Source: Pseudomarimonas sp964350895
GTDB taxonomy: Bacteria; Pseudomonadota; Gammaproteobacteria; Xanthomonadales; Xanthomonadaceae
Assembly (NCBI GenBank): GCA_964350895.1
Contig: CAYGMG010000092.1
Coordinates: 1 to 16,496, forward strand
DNA: 16,496 nucleotides
Direction: 5' to 3'
Shown here: piece by piece, positions 1 through 6,929 of the stretch
How the letters are laid out: the number at the start of each line of letters is the position of its first letter
Numbering within the stretch: the first letter of the stretch is position 1
Notes under the pieces: generated by a model
What the model saw: only the letters and a program-made list of their open reading frames with translations
Databases searched by the model: none
What the model was told of the DNA's origin: nothing
Program-made: the position numbers and the translations under genes

Positions 1-964
1 CCTGGTCGCCCTGGATCGCGCCCAGGCGCACCGCGCGCAGCAGCGGTCGTCCGTCGGCGGCGGGGACGTAGACCGCGGTCACCTCCGAGCGCCGTACAAC
101 GCTGGCTGCCGGAACCACCAGGGCCTGCCGGATCGGGGCGGAGAAGCTGGCCGCCAGGGCCTGGCCTTCGCGGACCCGGCCCTGATCGTCCCGCAGCACG
201 ACGCGCACGGTCGCGGTCTGACTGTCGGCCTGGGTCGCAGGGAATACCCGCAGCTCGCTGGCGGCAAGTTGCTCGCCGGCGACCTCAATGCTGGCCGAGG
301 CGTCGTCGGAAAGGGCGATCGCAGCGCTGCTCGGCAGCGATACATCGACCCACCACAGGCCCGGCGCGGCCAGCGAAAGCAGGGCCTGGCCGGGCTGCAC
401 GGCTTCCCCTGATTCGACGTGCCGTGCGGTGACTACCCCGGCATACGGCGAATCGATCCGCGCATAGCCCAGCGTTTCCTCGGCGGCGGTGACCGCGGCG
501 CGCGCCGCGCGCAGCGCCGCACGGGCGGCATCGAAGCGCGCGGTGGCCTGGTCGAGCGCCGCCTGGGCGACCAGACCGCTCTCGCGCAGGGCGCGCACGC
601 GTTCGATTTCCTTGCCAGCCTCGACCTGTTCGGCGCGCGCGGCACTCAGCCCGGCGGCGGCCTGGTCACGGCCGGCACGCGGTCCGGCATCGCGCAGGGC
701 GATCAGCAAGGCGCCGGCCTCGACCTGATCGCCGACCTCGACCTCGATCCGCTCGACTTCACCTGCCGTTTGCGCGCTCAGCGTGGCGCTGCTGGCGGCG
801 CGGGCGATTCCGGTCCAGCGCAGCGAAGCCTCCACAGGCATGCGCTTGACCGCAGTCGTGGGCAGGGCCGGCAGCGCGCCGCTCTCAGGGGCGGCGGGTT
901 CGCCGCTGCAGGCGGCGAGGGCGAGCAGGGCAAGGCCGAGGCTGGCAAGGCGGATCGGGCTCAC
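1..964 (-). CDS. RND efflux periplasmic adaptor subunit (HlyD/AcrA family lipoprotein), 3' end outside window
   Basis: This is the membrane-fusion subunit that links an inner-membrane RND pump to an outer-membrane channel. About 321 residues are visible and the C-terminus is cut off by the window edge. The chosen start is a GTG that overlaps the TGA of the upstream DUF2892 gene (GTGA, 4 bases), which suggests translational coupling; I see no separate Shine-Dalgarno sequence. The N-terminus is a lipoprotein signal with lipobox LAAC (Cys19). Next come a first lipoyl half (TAGEVERIEVEVGDQVEAG), an Ala/Glu/Arg-rich coiled-coil hairpin (EQVEAGKEIERVRALRESG and following), the second lipoyl half (YARIDSPYAGVVTARHVESG) and a beta-barrel stretch. 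The frame starts with GTG and has no early ATG, so a search limited to ATG would miss it. The pump gene is presumably just outside the window. Substrate is unknown; control by the neighbouring ArsR repressor is inferred from position. Confidence 0.9.
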   Translation of the reverse strand, partial: MSPIRLASLGLALLALAACSGEPAAPESGALPALPTTAVKRMPVEASLRWTGIARAASSATLSAQTAGEVERIEVEVGDQVEAGALLIALRDAGPRAGRDQAAAGLSAARAEQVEAGKEIERVRALRESGLVAQAALDQATARFDAARAALRAARAAVTAAEETLGYARIDSPYAGVVTARHVESGEAVQPGQALLSLAAPGLWWVDVSLPSSAAIALSDDASASIEVAGEQLAASELRVFPATQADSQTATVRVVLRDDQGRVREGQALAASFSAPIRQALVVPAASVVRRSEVTAVYVPAADGRPLLRAVRLGAIQGDQ

Positions 965-1164
965 GGGAAGGCCGCGCCGCCGCGCAGACCGGCGCGGCGC
1001 AGGAATATCGCCGCCGGGCAGAAGCCGGTAAAGGCCGACTGCAGCAAGTTGAGCCCGACGAAGGCGCTCAGCGCCAGCCACCAGGGCGAGAACGCCCAGG
1101 CCAGCAGCAAGGAAAGCAGGATCATGCAGCCGGCGAAGGCAAGGACGGCGCGGTCGATGTTCAT
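961..1164 (-). CDS. DUF2892 (YgaP-type) inner-membrane protein
   Basis: This 67-residue protein has two hydrophobic segments (about residues 7-26 and 28-45) followed by the motif FTGFCPAAIFLRRAGL. That motif resembles the membrane tail of the rhodanese YgaP and stand-alone DUF2892 proteins. The Cys-Pro after the second helix is typical of the family. Its biochemical role is not established; relatives often sit beside sulfide or persulfide detoxification genes. The start is ATG with GGAG about 8 bases upstream on the minus strand. It is first in a leftward operon with the RND adaptor, which it overlaps by 4 bases, and it lies directly downstream of the promoter and operator at 1189-1229. A longer reading that starts further upstream would run through the promoter and is unlikely. 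Confidence 0.85.
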   Translation of the reverse strand: MNIDRAVLAFAGCMILLSLLLAWAFSPWWLALSAFVGLNLLQSAFTGFCPAAIFLRRAGLRGGAAFP

Positions 1165-1188
1165 GAGGCGGCTCCGAACGGTCAATAA

Positions 1189-1204
1189 ATTAGCTAGTGC
1201 TAAT
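1189..1204. promoter_or_regulatory. Probable ArsR-family operator, perfect inverted repeat
   Basis: The sequence ATTAGC-TAGT-GCTAAT is a perfect 6+6 inverted repeat with a 4-base spacer, in an AT-rich island between the divergent ArsR and DUF2892 genes. It overlaps the proposed -10 box of the leftward promoter, so a bound repressor would block that promoter. Symmetry extends weakly outward (TA at 1186-1187 pairs with TA at 1206-1207). Operator assignment is inferred from symmetry and position. Confidence 0.75.
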
Positions 1205-1229
1205 GTAGAGAGTATTGATGTAAAGTCAA
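1202..1229 (-). promoter_or_regulatory. Sigma70-type promoter for the DUF2892-RND adaptor operon
   Basis: On the minus strand TTGACT (1224-1229) and TACATT (1202-1207) are separated by 16 bases. They match the -35 consensus in 5 of 6 positions and the -10 consensus in 4 of 6. The -10 box lies inside or against the inverted repeat at 1189-1204. The start codon at 1164 leaves an untranslated leader of roughly 30 bases. A promoter for the divergent repressor gene was not clear. Confidence 0.6.
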
Positions 1230-1264
1230 GCCTGCTCTCCTGCCGACCGACCCCGACCGCTCCA

Positions 1265-1606
1265 ATGCCTTCCGCCTCCGCCAAGTCCCGAACCGCGCCG
1301 AAGCGCAGCATCAATGCCGAGGCCATGGGCGCCCAGGCCGAGGCTGCGGCCGAGCTGCTCAAGACCCTCGGCAATCCGCAGCGCCTGCGTATTCTCTGCT
1401 TGCTGGTCGAGGGCGAGCGCTCGGTCGGAGAGATCAATGCGGCAGTCGCACTCTCTCAGTCGGCGCTGTCCCAGCACCTTGCCGTGCTCCGCGAGCAGGG
1501 CCTGGTCAGCACCCGGCGCGAGGCCCAGACCATCTACTACCGGCTGGAGGACGGGCCCGCGGTGGCCGTGCTCGACACCCTGCACGCGCAGTTCTGTCCG
1601 ACCTAG
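1265..1606 (+). CDS. ArsR/SmtB-family repressor of the BigR/SqrR dithiol (sulfide-sensing) type
   Basis: The predicted 113-residue protein is a winged-helix transcriptional repressor. Residues 28-93 carry the ArsR fold, with recognition helix SQSALSQHLAVLREQG at about 64-79 and wing TRREAQTIYYRL at about 83-94. The layout follows BigR/SqrR/YgaV proteins: Cys45 in ILCLLVEGE and Cys111 in AQFCPT sit where the two redox-sensing cysteines lie. In known members these form a disulfide or tetrasulfide in response to reactive sulfur, which releases DNA. The metal-site ELCVCDL motif of classical ArsR is absent. The divergent DUF2892 and efflux genes are the likely targets, with autoregulation possible through the shared operator. 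The start is uncertain: ATG at 1265 gives the usual family length but has no clear ribosome site, and ATG at 1325 would also retain the whole fold. Confidence 0.88.
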   Translation: MPSASAKSRTAPKRSINAEAMGAQAEAAAELLKTLGNPQRLRILCLLVEGERSVGEINAAVALSQSALSQHLAVLREQGLVSTRREAQTIYYRLEDGPAVAVLDTLHAQFCPT

Positions 1607-1694
1607 TCAGCGCCTGCTTCCTCGTCGCTGCTACCCGCATCCCCGCGCGGCTGCGATCATGTCCGGCCATGAACACCCCTGGACCCGGCCGCCC

Positions 1695-2405
1695 ATGCGC
1701 CTGAACAAACACATCGCCGAGACCGGCTACTGCTCGCGCCGCGAAGCGGATCGGCTGATCAGCGCCGGCCGGGTCACCGTCAACGGCCATCGCGGCGGCA
1801 TCGGCAGCGAAGTCGGCGAGGACGACGAGGTGCTGCTCGACGGCCGCCCGCTGCCGCGCCGCGAGGCCAAGTCCGGCCGCAAGCATGTCTACATCGCGCT
1901 GAACAAGCCGGTCGGCATCACCTGCACTACCGACACCTCGATTGGCGGCAACATCGTCGACTTCGTCGGCCATCAGCAGCGGATCTTTCCGATCGGCCGG
2001 CTGGACAAGGACAGCGAGGGCCTGATCCTGCTGACCAGCAATGGCGACATCGTCAACGAGATCCTGCGCGCCGAGAACAAGCACGAGAAGGAATACCTGG
2101 TCGGAGTCAACAACCCGGTCACTCCGGAGTTCCTCCAGGGCATGGCCCGCGGCGTGCGCGTGCACGGCCAGATGACCCTGCCATGCCGCACTGCGAGGCT
2201 GGCCAAGTTCGGCTTCCGCATCGTGCTCACCCAGGGACTTAACCGGCAGATTCGCCTGATGGCCCAGGCCCTCGGCTACCGGGTAAAGCAGCTGCGCCGG
2301 GTGCGCATCGACAACATCAAGCTGGGCACGCTCAAGCTCGGGCAGTGGCGCAACCTCAGCGACGCCGAGTTGCGCGGCCTGCTGCCCGGCCGTAGCGAGT
2401 GGTAG
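1695..2405 (+). CDS. rluF: 23S rRNA pseudouridine synthase RluF
   Basis: This enzyme isomerises a uridine in 23S rRNA; in E. coli RluF acts on U2604 and to some extent U2605. The 236-residue product begins with an S4 RNA-binding domain (RLNKHIAETGYCSRREADRL, about 2-48). The RsuA/RluB/E/F catalytic domain follows, with ALNKPVG at 68-74 and GRLDKDSEGL at 101-110, whose Asp104 is the catalytic aspartate. Further family blocks are EKEYLV and LTQGLNRQIR. The line-up with E. coli RluF is close throughout (for example NIVDFV, IFPIGRLDKDS, ILRAENKHEKEYLV), although E. coli RluF has a longer C-terminal tail. The start is uncertain: an in-frame ATG at 1659 would add 12 residues, and neither site has a good ribosome-binding sequence. 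It appears to be a stand-alone gene. Confidence 0.93.
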   Translation: MRLNKHIAETGYCSRREADRLISAGRVTVNGHRGGIGSEVGEDDEVLLDGRPLPRREAKSGRKHVYIALNKPVGITCTTDTSIGGNIVDFVGHQQRIFPIGRLDKDSEGLILLTSNGDIVNEILRAENKHEKEYLVGVNNPVTPEFLQGMARGVRVHGQMTLPCRTARLAKFGFRIVLTQGLNRQIRLMAQALGYRVKQLRRVRIDNIKLGTLKLGQWRNLSDAELRGLLPGRSEW

Positions 2406-2475
2406 CCGCTGCAAACCTTGAACCGGCCGCCGGTGATCGGCGATCCTGACCGTTTGAGATTCGAGGAAAACCCGC

Positions 2476-3219
2476 GTGCGCCTTGTCTGTCTGCTCCTGC
2501 TCTGTCTCTTCTGGCCGGCGATCGCCGCTGCCGGCCTGCATAAATGCACCGAAGCCGACGGCAGCACGCGCTATTCCGACCAGCCCTGCGCCGCGGACGA
2601 GGCAGCCGAGCAGCGCGAGATGCCGGGCATCGACGGCGGCGCAGCGGTCGGCAGCGGCGAACTCAAGATCCACTTCAGCTGGATGCGTACGCCATCAATG
2701 CTGCCCGCCGACTGGCAGTGCCAGGAGCAAGGCTGTCTGTGCAACGGACGCCACGAGGCCCTCGACGCCGACCCGACCCGGCGCCTGCTGGATGCGCTGG
2801 GCAACCTGAGCAACAGCTGGCGCAACCACCAGTCGCGACTGGATACCTTCACCTCCCGCGGTGGCGCGCAGAGCGCTCGCGCAGCAGAGATGCAGAGCGG
2901 CGTGGCCGACTCGGCCTGCGGCGTCGCCAATCACCAATGGGTGGTCAAGCAGCTGCATCCCGGTCTCACCCGGGATCTGCTCGACGGCCACGCACACAAC
3001 GAGTACGTGCGGCAGACTCTGGAATCGACCTGCCGCAAGCCCGAGGAAACCGGCTGGACCCAGTCCGAGGAAGCCAAGGAGTACGTGCGCTGCCTTGGCC
3101 AGACCAGCAGCCGGCGCAACGAGGCGGTGCGCGCTGCCAAGCTCACCGGCAATACCGAAGCCGCCCTGCGCCGCGCCCTGTCCGAACTCGGCTTCGCGCG
3201 CAGCGACACACCGCGCTGA
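2476..3219 (+). CDS. Secreted cysteine-rich DUF4124 protein
   Basis: This 247-residue protein has a clear Sec signal peptide (about 1-19, LVCLLLLCLFWPAIAAAG). The short DUF4124 signature follows at about 20-38 (LHKCTEADGSTRYSDQPC), a small N-terminal domain common in proteobacterial exported proteins. The remaining 200 residues are unfamiliar. They contain six more cysteines, including a CxC pair (C87 and C89), giving eight in the mature chain and suggesting disulfide bonds in the periplasm. The start is GTG, supported by GAGGAAAA at 2463-2470 about 6-8 bases upstream. It lies 70 bases after rluF in the same direction, so co-transcription is possible. The molecular function is unknown. Confidence 0.8.
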   Translation: MRLVCLLLLCLFWPAIAAAGLHKCTEADGSTRYSDQPCAADEAAEQREMPGIDGGAAVGSGELKIHFSWMRTPSMLPADWQCQEQGCLCNGRHEALDADPTRRLLDALGNLSNSWRNHQSRLDTFTSRGGAQSARAAEMQSGVADSACGVANHQWVVKQLHPGLTRDLLDGHAHNEYVRQTLESTCRKPEETGWTQSEEAKEYVRCLGQTSSRRNEAVRAAKLTGNTEAALRRALSELGFARSDTPR

Positions 3220-3307
3220 GCCGCCCTGGCCGCGGCAGGCAGGCCACGCCTTCCGCGGCCAGCCGCTTGCAGGTATCGTGATGCGCCGCACCATGCCCCG
3301 GCCCACC

Positions 3308-3901
3308 ATGCTGTTGATGATCGACAACTACGACAGCTTCACCTGGAATCTCGTGCAGTACCTGCAAGAGCTCGGTGAAGAGGTCAAGGTCATTCGCAAC
3401 GACGAGCTCGATGTCGCGGCGATCGCCGCACTGCGGCCGGAGCGGATCGTCATCTCGCCGGGGCCATGCACGCCCAACGAGGCCGGCGTGTCGCTGCAGC
3501 TGCTCAGCGAGCTGTCAGGGCGCATCCCGCTGTTCGGCGTCTGCCTGGGCCATCAGGCGATCGGCCAGGCCTTCGGCGGCAAGGTGATCCGGGCCAAGCG
3601 GATCATGCATGGAAAGACCTCGATGATCCGCCACCGCGGGCAGGGCGTGTTTGCCGGCCTGCCGGACCCGTTCGAGGCGACCCGTTATCATTCGCTGGTG
3701 GTCGAGCAGGACAGCCTGCCGGATTGCCTGGAAGTGACCGCCTGGACCGAGAACCCCGACGGCAGCGTCGAGGAGATCATGGGACTGCGTCACCGCAGCC
3801 TGCCGGTCGAGGGCGTGCAGTTCCATCCCGAATCGATCCTCACCCAGCACGGTCACGCCCTGCTGAAGAACTTCCTGCAGCCGCAGCGGATGGCGGCCTA
3901 G
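3308..3901 (+). CDS. trpG: Anthranilate synthase component II (glutamine amidotransferase)
   Basis: TrpG hydrolyses glutamine and channels ammonia to TrpE, making anthranilate from chorismate in tryptophan synthesis. The 197-residue product is a full-length class I amidotransferase. It shows LMIDNYDSFTWNLVQYL at the N-terminus, the oxyanion loop region SPGPCTPNEAG (50-60), the nucleophile Cys79 in FGVCLGHQ, and His173/Glu175 in QFHPES completing the triad. MHGKTS (100-105) is typical of anthranilate and aminodeoxychorismate synthase subunits, so a dual role as PabA is possible. trpE is not in the window. ATG at 3308 gives the N-terminus usual in this lineage; ATG at 3317 is an alternative. 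No leader peptide or attenuator was found upstream. Confidence 0.95.
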   Translation: MLLMIDNYDSFTWNLVQYLQELGEEVKVIRNDELDVAAIAALRPERIVISPGPCTPNEAGVSLQLLSELSGRIPLFGVCLGHQAIGQAFGGKVIRAKRIMHGKTSMIRHRGQGVFAGLPDPFEATRYHSLVVEQDSLPDCLEVTAWTENPDGSVEEIMGLRHRSLPVEGVQFHPESILTQHGHALLKNFLQPQRMAA

Positions 3902-3974
3902 CGGATCGTCGGCCCCGGCTCGCGCGGTCAGCCGGACGACCATTTCGAATCGACAGAACCGAACCAGGACAATC

Positions 3975-5003
3975 ATGCCCATCACGCCCCAGGAAGCCCT
4001 GCAGCGCACCATCGAGCATCGCGAGATCTTCCACGACGAGATGGTCGAGCTGATGCGCCAGATCATGCGTGGCGAGGTGAGCGCGGTGATGAGCGCGGCG
4101 ATCCTGACCGGGCTGCGGGTCAAGAAGGAGACCATCGGCGAGATCGCTGGCGCGGCCTCGGTGATGCGTGAGTTCTCCTCCAAGGTCGAGGTCGACGGCG
4201 GGCCGCATTTCGTCGATATCGTTGGCACCGGTGGCGATGGCTCGCACACTTTCAATATCTCCACCGCCTCGATGTTCGTGGTCGCCGCGGCCGGGGCCAA
4301 GGTCGCCAAGCACGGCAACCGCAGCGTCAGCTCGAAGTCCGGCAGCGCCGACGTGCTCGAGCAGCTCGGCGCCAAGATCGATCTGCAGCCAGAGCAGGTC
4401 GCCCAATGCATCAACGAGGTCGGGCTCGGCTTCATGTTCGCCCCGGTCCACCACCCGGCGATGAAGAATGTCGCCCCGGTACGCCGCGAGATGGGCGTGC
4501 GCACGATCTTCAACATCCTCGGTCCGCTGACCAATCCGGCGAATGCGCCGAACATCCTGATGGGCGTGTTCCACCCTGACCTGGTCGGCATCCAGGTGCG
4601 CGCCCTGCAAAGGCTTGGCGCGCAGCGCGCCCTGGTGGTCTGGGGCCGCGACGGCATGGACGAGATCTCGCTCGGCGCCGGCACCCTGGTCGGCGAGCTG
4701 CGTGACGGCAGGATCCGCGAGTACGAGGTGCACCCCGAGGACTTCGGCATCGCCATGGCCGCTTCGCGCAATCTGCAGGTTGCCGACGCCGGGGAGAGCG
4801 AGGCCATGCTGCGCGAGGCGCTCGACGACGCCGACGGCCTGCCGCGCGAGATCGTTGCGCTGAACAGCGGCGCCGCCCTGTATGCCGCCGGCGTCGCCGA
4901 GTCGATCGCCGAGGGCATCGCACGCGCCCGCGACGTCATCGCGAGGGGGCTTGCCCGCGACAAGCTGCAGCAGTTCATCGACTACACCTGTCGTTTCGCC
5001 TGA
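3975..5003 (+). CDS. trpD: Anthranilate phosphoribosyltransferase
   Basis: TrpD joins anthranilate to phosphoribosyl pyrophosphate, the second step of tryptophan synthesis. The 342-residue product has the usual family length. An N-terminal helical domain is followed by the PRPP-binding loop GTGGDGSHTFNIST (84-97), the KHGNRSVSSKSGSADVLE block (from Lys112) and the conserved RTIFNILGPLTNPA segment. The ATG has AGGA at 3966-3969, 5 bases upstream. It lies 73 bases after trpG and 10 bases before the ABM-fold gene, which is consistent with one operon. Confidence 0.97.
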   Translation: MPITPQEALQRTIEHREIFHDEMVELMRQIMRGEVSAVMSAAILTGLRVKKETIGEIAGAASVMREFSSKVEVDGGPHFVDIVGTGGDGSHTFNISTASMFVVAAAGAKVAKHGNRSVSSKSGSADVLEQLGAKIDLQPEQVAQCINEVGLGFMFAPVHHPAMKNVAPVRREMGVRTIFNILGPLTNPANAPNILMGVFHPDLVGIQVRALQRLGAQRALVVWGRDGMDEISLGAGTLVGELRDGRIREYEVHPEDFGIAMAASRNLQVADAGESEAMLREALDDADGLPREIVALNSGAALYAAGVAESIAEGIARARDVIARGLARDKLQQFIDYTCRFA

Positions 5004-5013
5004 GTACTTGGCC

Positions 5014-5355
5014 GTGGACCGATTCGCCGACACCCCGGCGCCGCCCTACTACGCGGTGATCTTCACCAGCCAGCGCAGCGCGGTGGAGGAAGGCTATGAA
5101 GCCACCGCCGAGCGCATGGCCGAGCTGGCCGCCGGTCAGCCTGGATATCTGGGCGTGGAAGCGACCCGCGACCCGCAGGGGCTGGGGATCACGGTCAGCT
5201 ATTGGGAAACCGAACAGGCCATCCTGGCCTGGAAGCACGAGCTCGAGCATCGCGCCGCGCGGCAGCAGGGGCGCGAGGCCTGGTACACGCAGTACGAACT
5301 CAGAGTGGCACGGGTCGAGCGCGCCTACGGCTGGCAACGCAAGGAAGCGAAATGA
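5014..5355 (+). CDS. Antibiotic biosynthesis monooxygenase (ABM) fold protein
   Basis: This 113-residue protein matches the small dimeric alpha+beta-barrel ABM type. An N-terminal strand YYAVIFTSQR is followed by a helix with MAELAAGQPGYLGVEATRD. The motif YWETEQAILAWKHELEHRAARQQG is next, and then a C-terminal WYTQYELRVARVERAY. The family includes monooxygenases, heme-degrading enzymes and members of unknown role, and nothing in the sequence settles the substrate. It sits between trpD and trpC and overlaps trpC by ATGA, so it should be co-translated with tryptophan enzymes. The start is GTG at 5014; an in-frame TTG at 5008 is the only close alternative, and neither has a strong ribosome site. 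Confidence 0.83.
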   Translation: MDRFADTPAPPYYAVIFTSQRSAVEEGYEATAERMAELAAGQPGYLGVEATRDPQGLGITVSYWETEQAILAWKHELEHRAARQQGREAWYTQYELRVARVERAYGWQRKEAK

Positions 5356-6140
5356 GCGACATCCTCAACACCATCATCGCCCGCAAGCACGAGGAGGTCG
5401 CCGCGCGACGCAGCGTGATCTCCCAGGCCGAGCTGCGCGCCCGCGCCGCCGATGCCCCGGCCTGCCGCGGCTTCGCCCGCGCGCTGCGCCAGCGCGTCGA
5501 GGGTGGCGGCGCAGGGGTGATCGCCGAGATCAAGAAGGCCAGCCCGAGCAAGGGCGTGATCCGCGCCGACTTCCATCCCGATGAGATCGCCCGCAGCTAT
5601 GAGCGGGGCGGTGCTGCCTGCCTGTCGGTGCTGACCGATGTCGACTTCTTCCAAGGTAGCGACGCCTACCTGCAGGAAGCACGCGCTGCCTGCGCCCTGC
5701 CGGCCCTGCGCAAGGACTTCCTGGTCGATGCCTGGCAGGTCTACGAGTCGCGCAAGCTGGGCGCTGACTGCGTGCTGCTGATCGTCGCCGCGCTCGCTGA
5801 TGCGCAGATCGAAGAGTATGCCGGGCTTGCCGCCGAGCTCGGCATGGACGTGCTGGTGGAAGTGCATGATGAGGCGGAGTTGCAGCGCGCGTTGCGCGTG
5901 CCGGCGCCCCTGCTCGGGATCAACAATCGCAGCCTGCGCACTTTCGAGGTCTCGCTGGACAACACCCTGCGTTTGCGCGAACAGGTGCCGGCCGACCGCC
6001 TGCTGGTCACCGAGAGCGGCATACATTCGCCGGAGGACGTGCGCCGCATGCGCGACAACGGCGTGCACGCCTTCCTGGTCGGCGAGGCCTTCATGCGCGC
6101 GCCGGATCCGGGTACCGAGCTGGCCCGCCTGTTTGCCTGA
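5352..6140 (+). CDS. trpC: Indole-3-glycerol-phosphate synthase
   Basis: TrpC closes the indole ring by converting carboxyphenylamino-deoxyribulose phosphate to indole-3-glycerol phosphate. The 262-residue product is a single-domain TIM barrel without the TrpF fusion found in E. coli. Active-site blocks are visible: IAEIKKASPSKG with Glu59 and Lys61, LRKDFLVD with Lys121, VLVEVHDEAEL with Glu170, GINNRSL, and VTESGIHS. The ATG overlaps the TGA of the preceding ABM gene (ATGA). AAGGAAG at 5341-5347 serves as ribosome site. Confidence 0.97.
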   Translation: MSDILNTIIARKHEEVAARRSVISQAELRARAADAPACRGFARALRQRVEGGGAGVIAEIKKASPSKGVIRADFHPDEIARSYERGGAACLSVLTDVDFFQGSDAYLQEARAACALPALRKDFLVDAWQVYESRKLGADCVLLIVAALADAQIEEYAGLAAELGMDVLVEVHDEAELQRALRVPAPLLGINNRSLRTFEVSLDNTLRLREQVPADRLLVTESGIHSPEDVRRMRDNGVHAFLVGEAFMRAPDPGTELARLFA

Positions 6141-6813
6141 GCGGCAGTCCAGCGAGGGTGCGGTGCTGTTCGATTTCGATGGCACCCTGGTCCGCGGTGA
6201 CTGCATCGCCGGCTTTCTGCGCTGGCAGCTGTCGCGGCGCCCGCTACGCCGCGCGGCCGCCGTGCTGTTGCTGCCCTTGTTGCCCCTGCTTGGCCATTGG
6301 CGCAGCGCCTGGCTGCCGGCCTCGGCGTTCAGCTGGCTGCTGACCATCGGCCGCGACGATGCCTCGCTGGCCGCCGAGCGCGCTGCCTATGTCGCCCGGC
6401 TCGGCGCCGAGCCGGAACGCTGGCTGATCGCCCCTGCCGTGCAGCGCATGCGCGAGCATCTGCAGCGCGGCGACGCGGTGCGCATCGTCACTGGCGCCGA
6501 GCAGGGCATGGCCGAGATGCTGTGGATGGCCCTGGCGCCGGATCTGGCCCGGGTGGAGATCGTCGGCAGCACCATGCAGCGCCGCCTCGGCGGCTATGTC
6601 GGCCGTCGCCACAATGTTGGCCAGCGCAAGCTGCGCAGCCTGGCCGAGCGCGGCTGCCGGCCGCCGTTTGCCGCTGCCTTCAGCGACAGCAGCAGCGACC
6701 TGGCGATGCTCCGCGCAGCCCGCCGGGTGATCCTGGTTGCGCCCAACGCGACCCAGCAGCGCAAGCTCAGCCGCGCGCTGCAGATCGACGAGATCCTCGC
6801 GCCGCGCGCCTAG
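6133..6813 (+). CDS. HAD-IB family phosphatase, PgpC/YfhB-like
   Basis: This is a haloacid-dehalogenase superfamily phosphatase of subfamily IB. Motif I is FDFDGTLVRGD (DxD nucleophile), motif II is RIVTGAEQGM, and motif III/IV is FSDSSSDLAML with the preceding conserved Lys in GQRKL. After motif I comes FLRWQLSRRPLRRAAAVLLLPLLPLLG, a hydrophobic cap stretch also present in E. coli PgpC, together with a similar MQRRLGGYVG segment. This makes phosphatidylglycerophosphate phosphatase the best guess; a general phosphoserine-phosphatase-like role is the alternative. The start is ambiguous. TTG at 6133 (226 residues) overlaps trpC by 8 bases, while GTG at 6163 (216 residues) has CGAGGG 4 bases upstream but begins right at motif I. 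It is the last gene of the trp cluster. Confidence 0.82.
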   Translation: MPERQSSEGAVLFDFDGTLVRGDCIAGFLRWQLSRRPLRRAAAVLLLPLLPLLGHWRSAWLPASAFSWLLTIGRDDASLAAERAAYVARLGAEPERWLIAPAVQRMREHLQRGDAVRIVTGAEQGMAEMLWMALAPDLARVEIVGSTMQRRLGGYVGRRHNVGQRKLRSLAERGCRPPFAAAFSDSSSDLAMLRAARRVILVAPNATQQRKLSRALQIDEILAPRA

Positions 6814-6895
6814 CAGCCCTGTCGTGGACATGCGCCGCGCGCGGCGAGTCGACCGCCTGCCACCTTTGTCCCCTTCCGGCCGTCTTGAATGACAA

Positions 6896-6914
6896 GCGCC
6901 GACCCTTTCGGCGC
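6896..6914 (+). other. Short GC-rich hairpin in the leader of the Sel1-like gene
   Basis: GCGCCGA-CCCTT-TCGGCGC forms a perfect 7-pair stem with a 5-base loop, ending 15 bases before the ATG at 6930. No T-run follows, so it is not a classical intrinsic terminator. It could modulate translation of the downstream gene or end upstream transcripts in a Rho-assisted way. It is short enough to be chance in such GC-rich DNA. Confidence 0.4.
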
Positions 6915-6929
6915 ACGCTGGGGGAATCC

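Noticed and set aside
419..1264. Upstream part of a 395-codon rightward frame that runs into the ArsR gene
   Set aside because: The translation is Arg/Gly/Ala-rich with no motif and is antisense to the RND adaptor and DUF2892 genes; it also runs through the promoter and operator region. Only the part from 1265 is real.
3220..3307. Possible trp leader peptide or attenuator upstream of trpG
   Set aside because: No short frame with consecutive Trp codons and no terminator/antiterminator pair with a T-run is present.
3515..4978. 487-codon leftward frame across trpG and trpD, and a parallel frame at 3840-5033
   Set aside because: Both are antisense to highly conserved trpG/trpD codons, with low-complexity Ser/Arg or Asp/His-rich composition, as expected from GC-rich coding DNA read backward.
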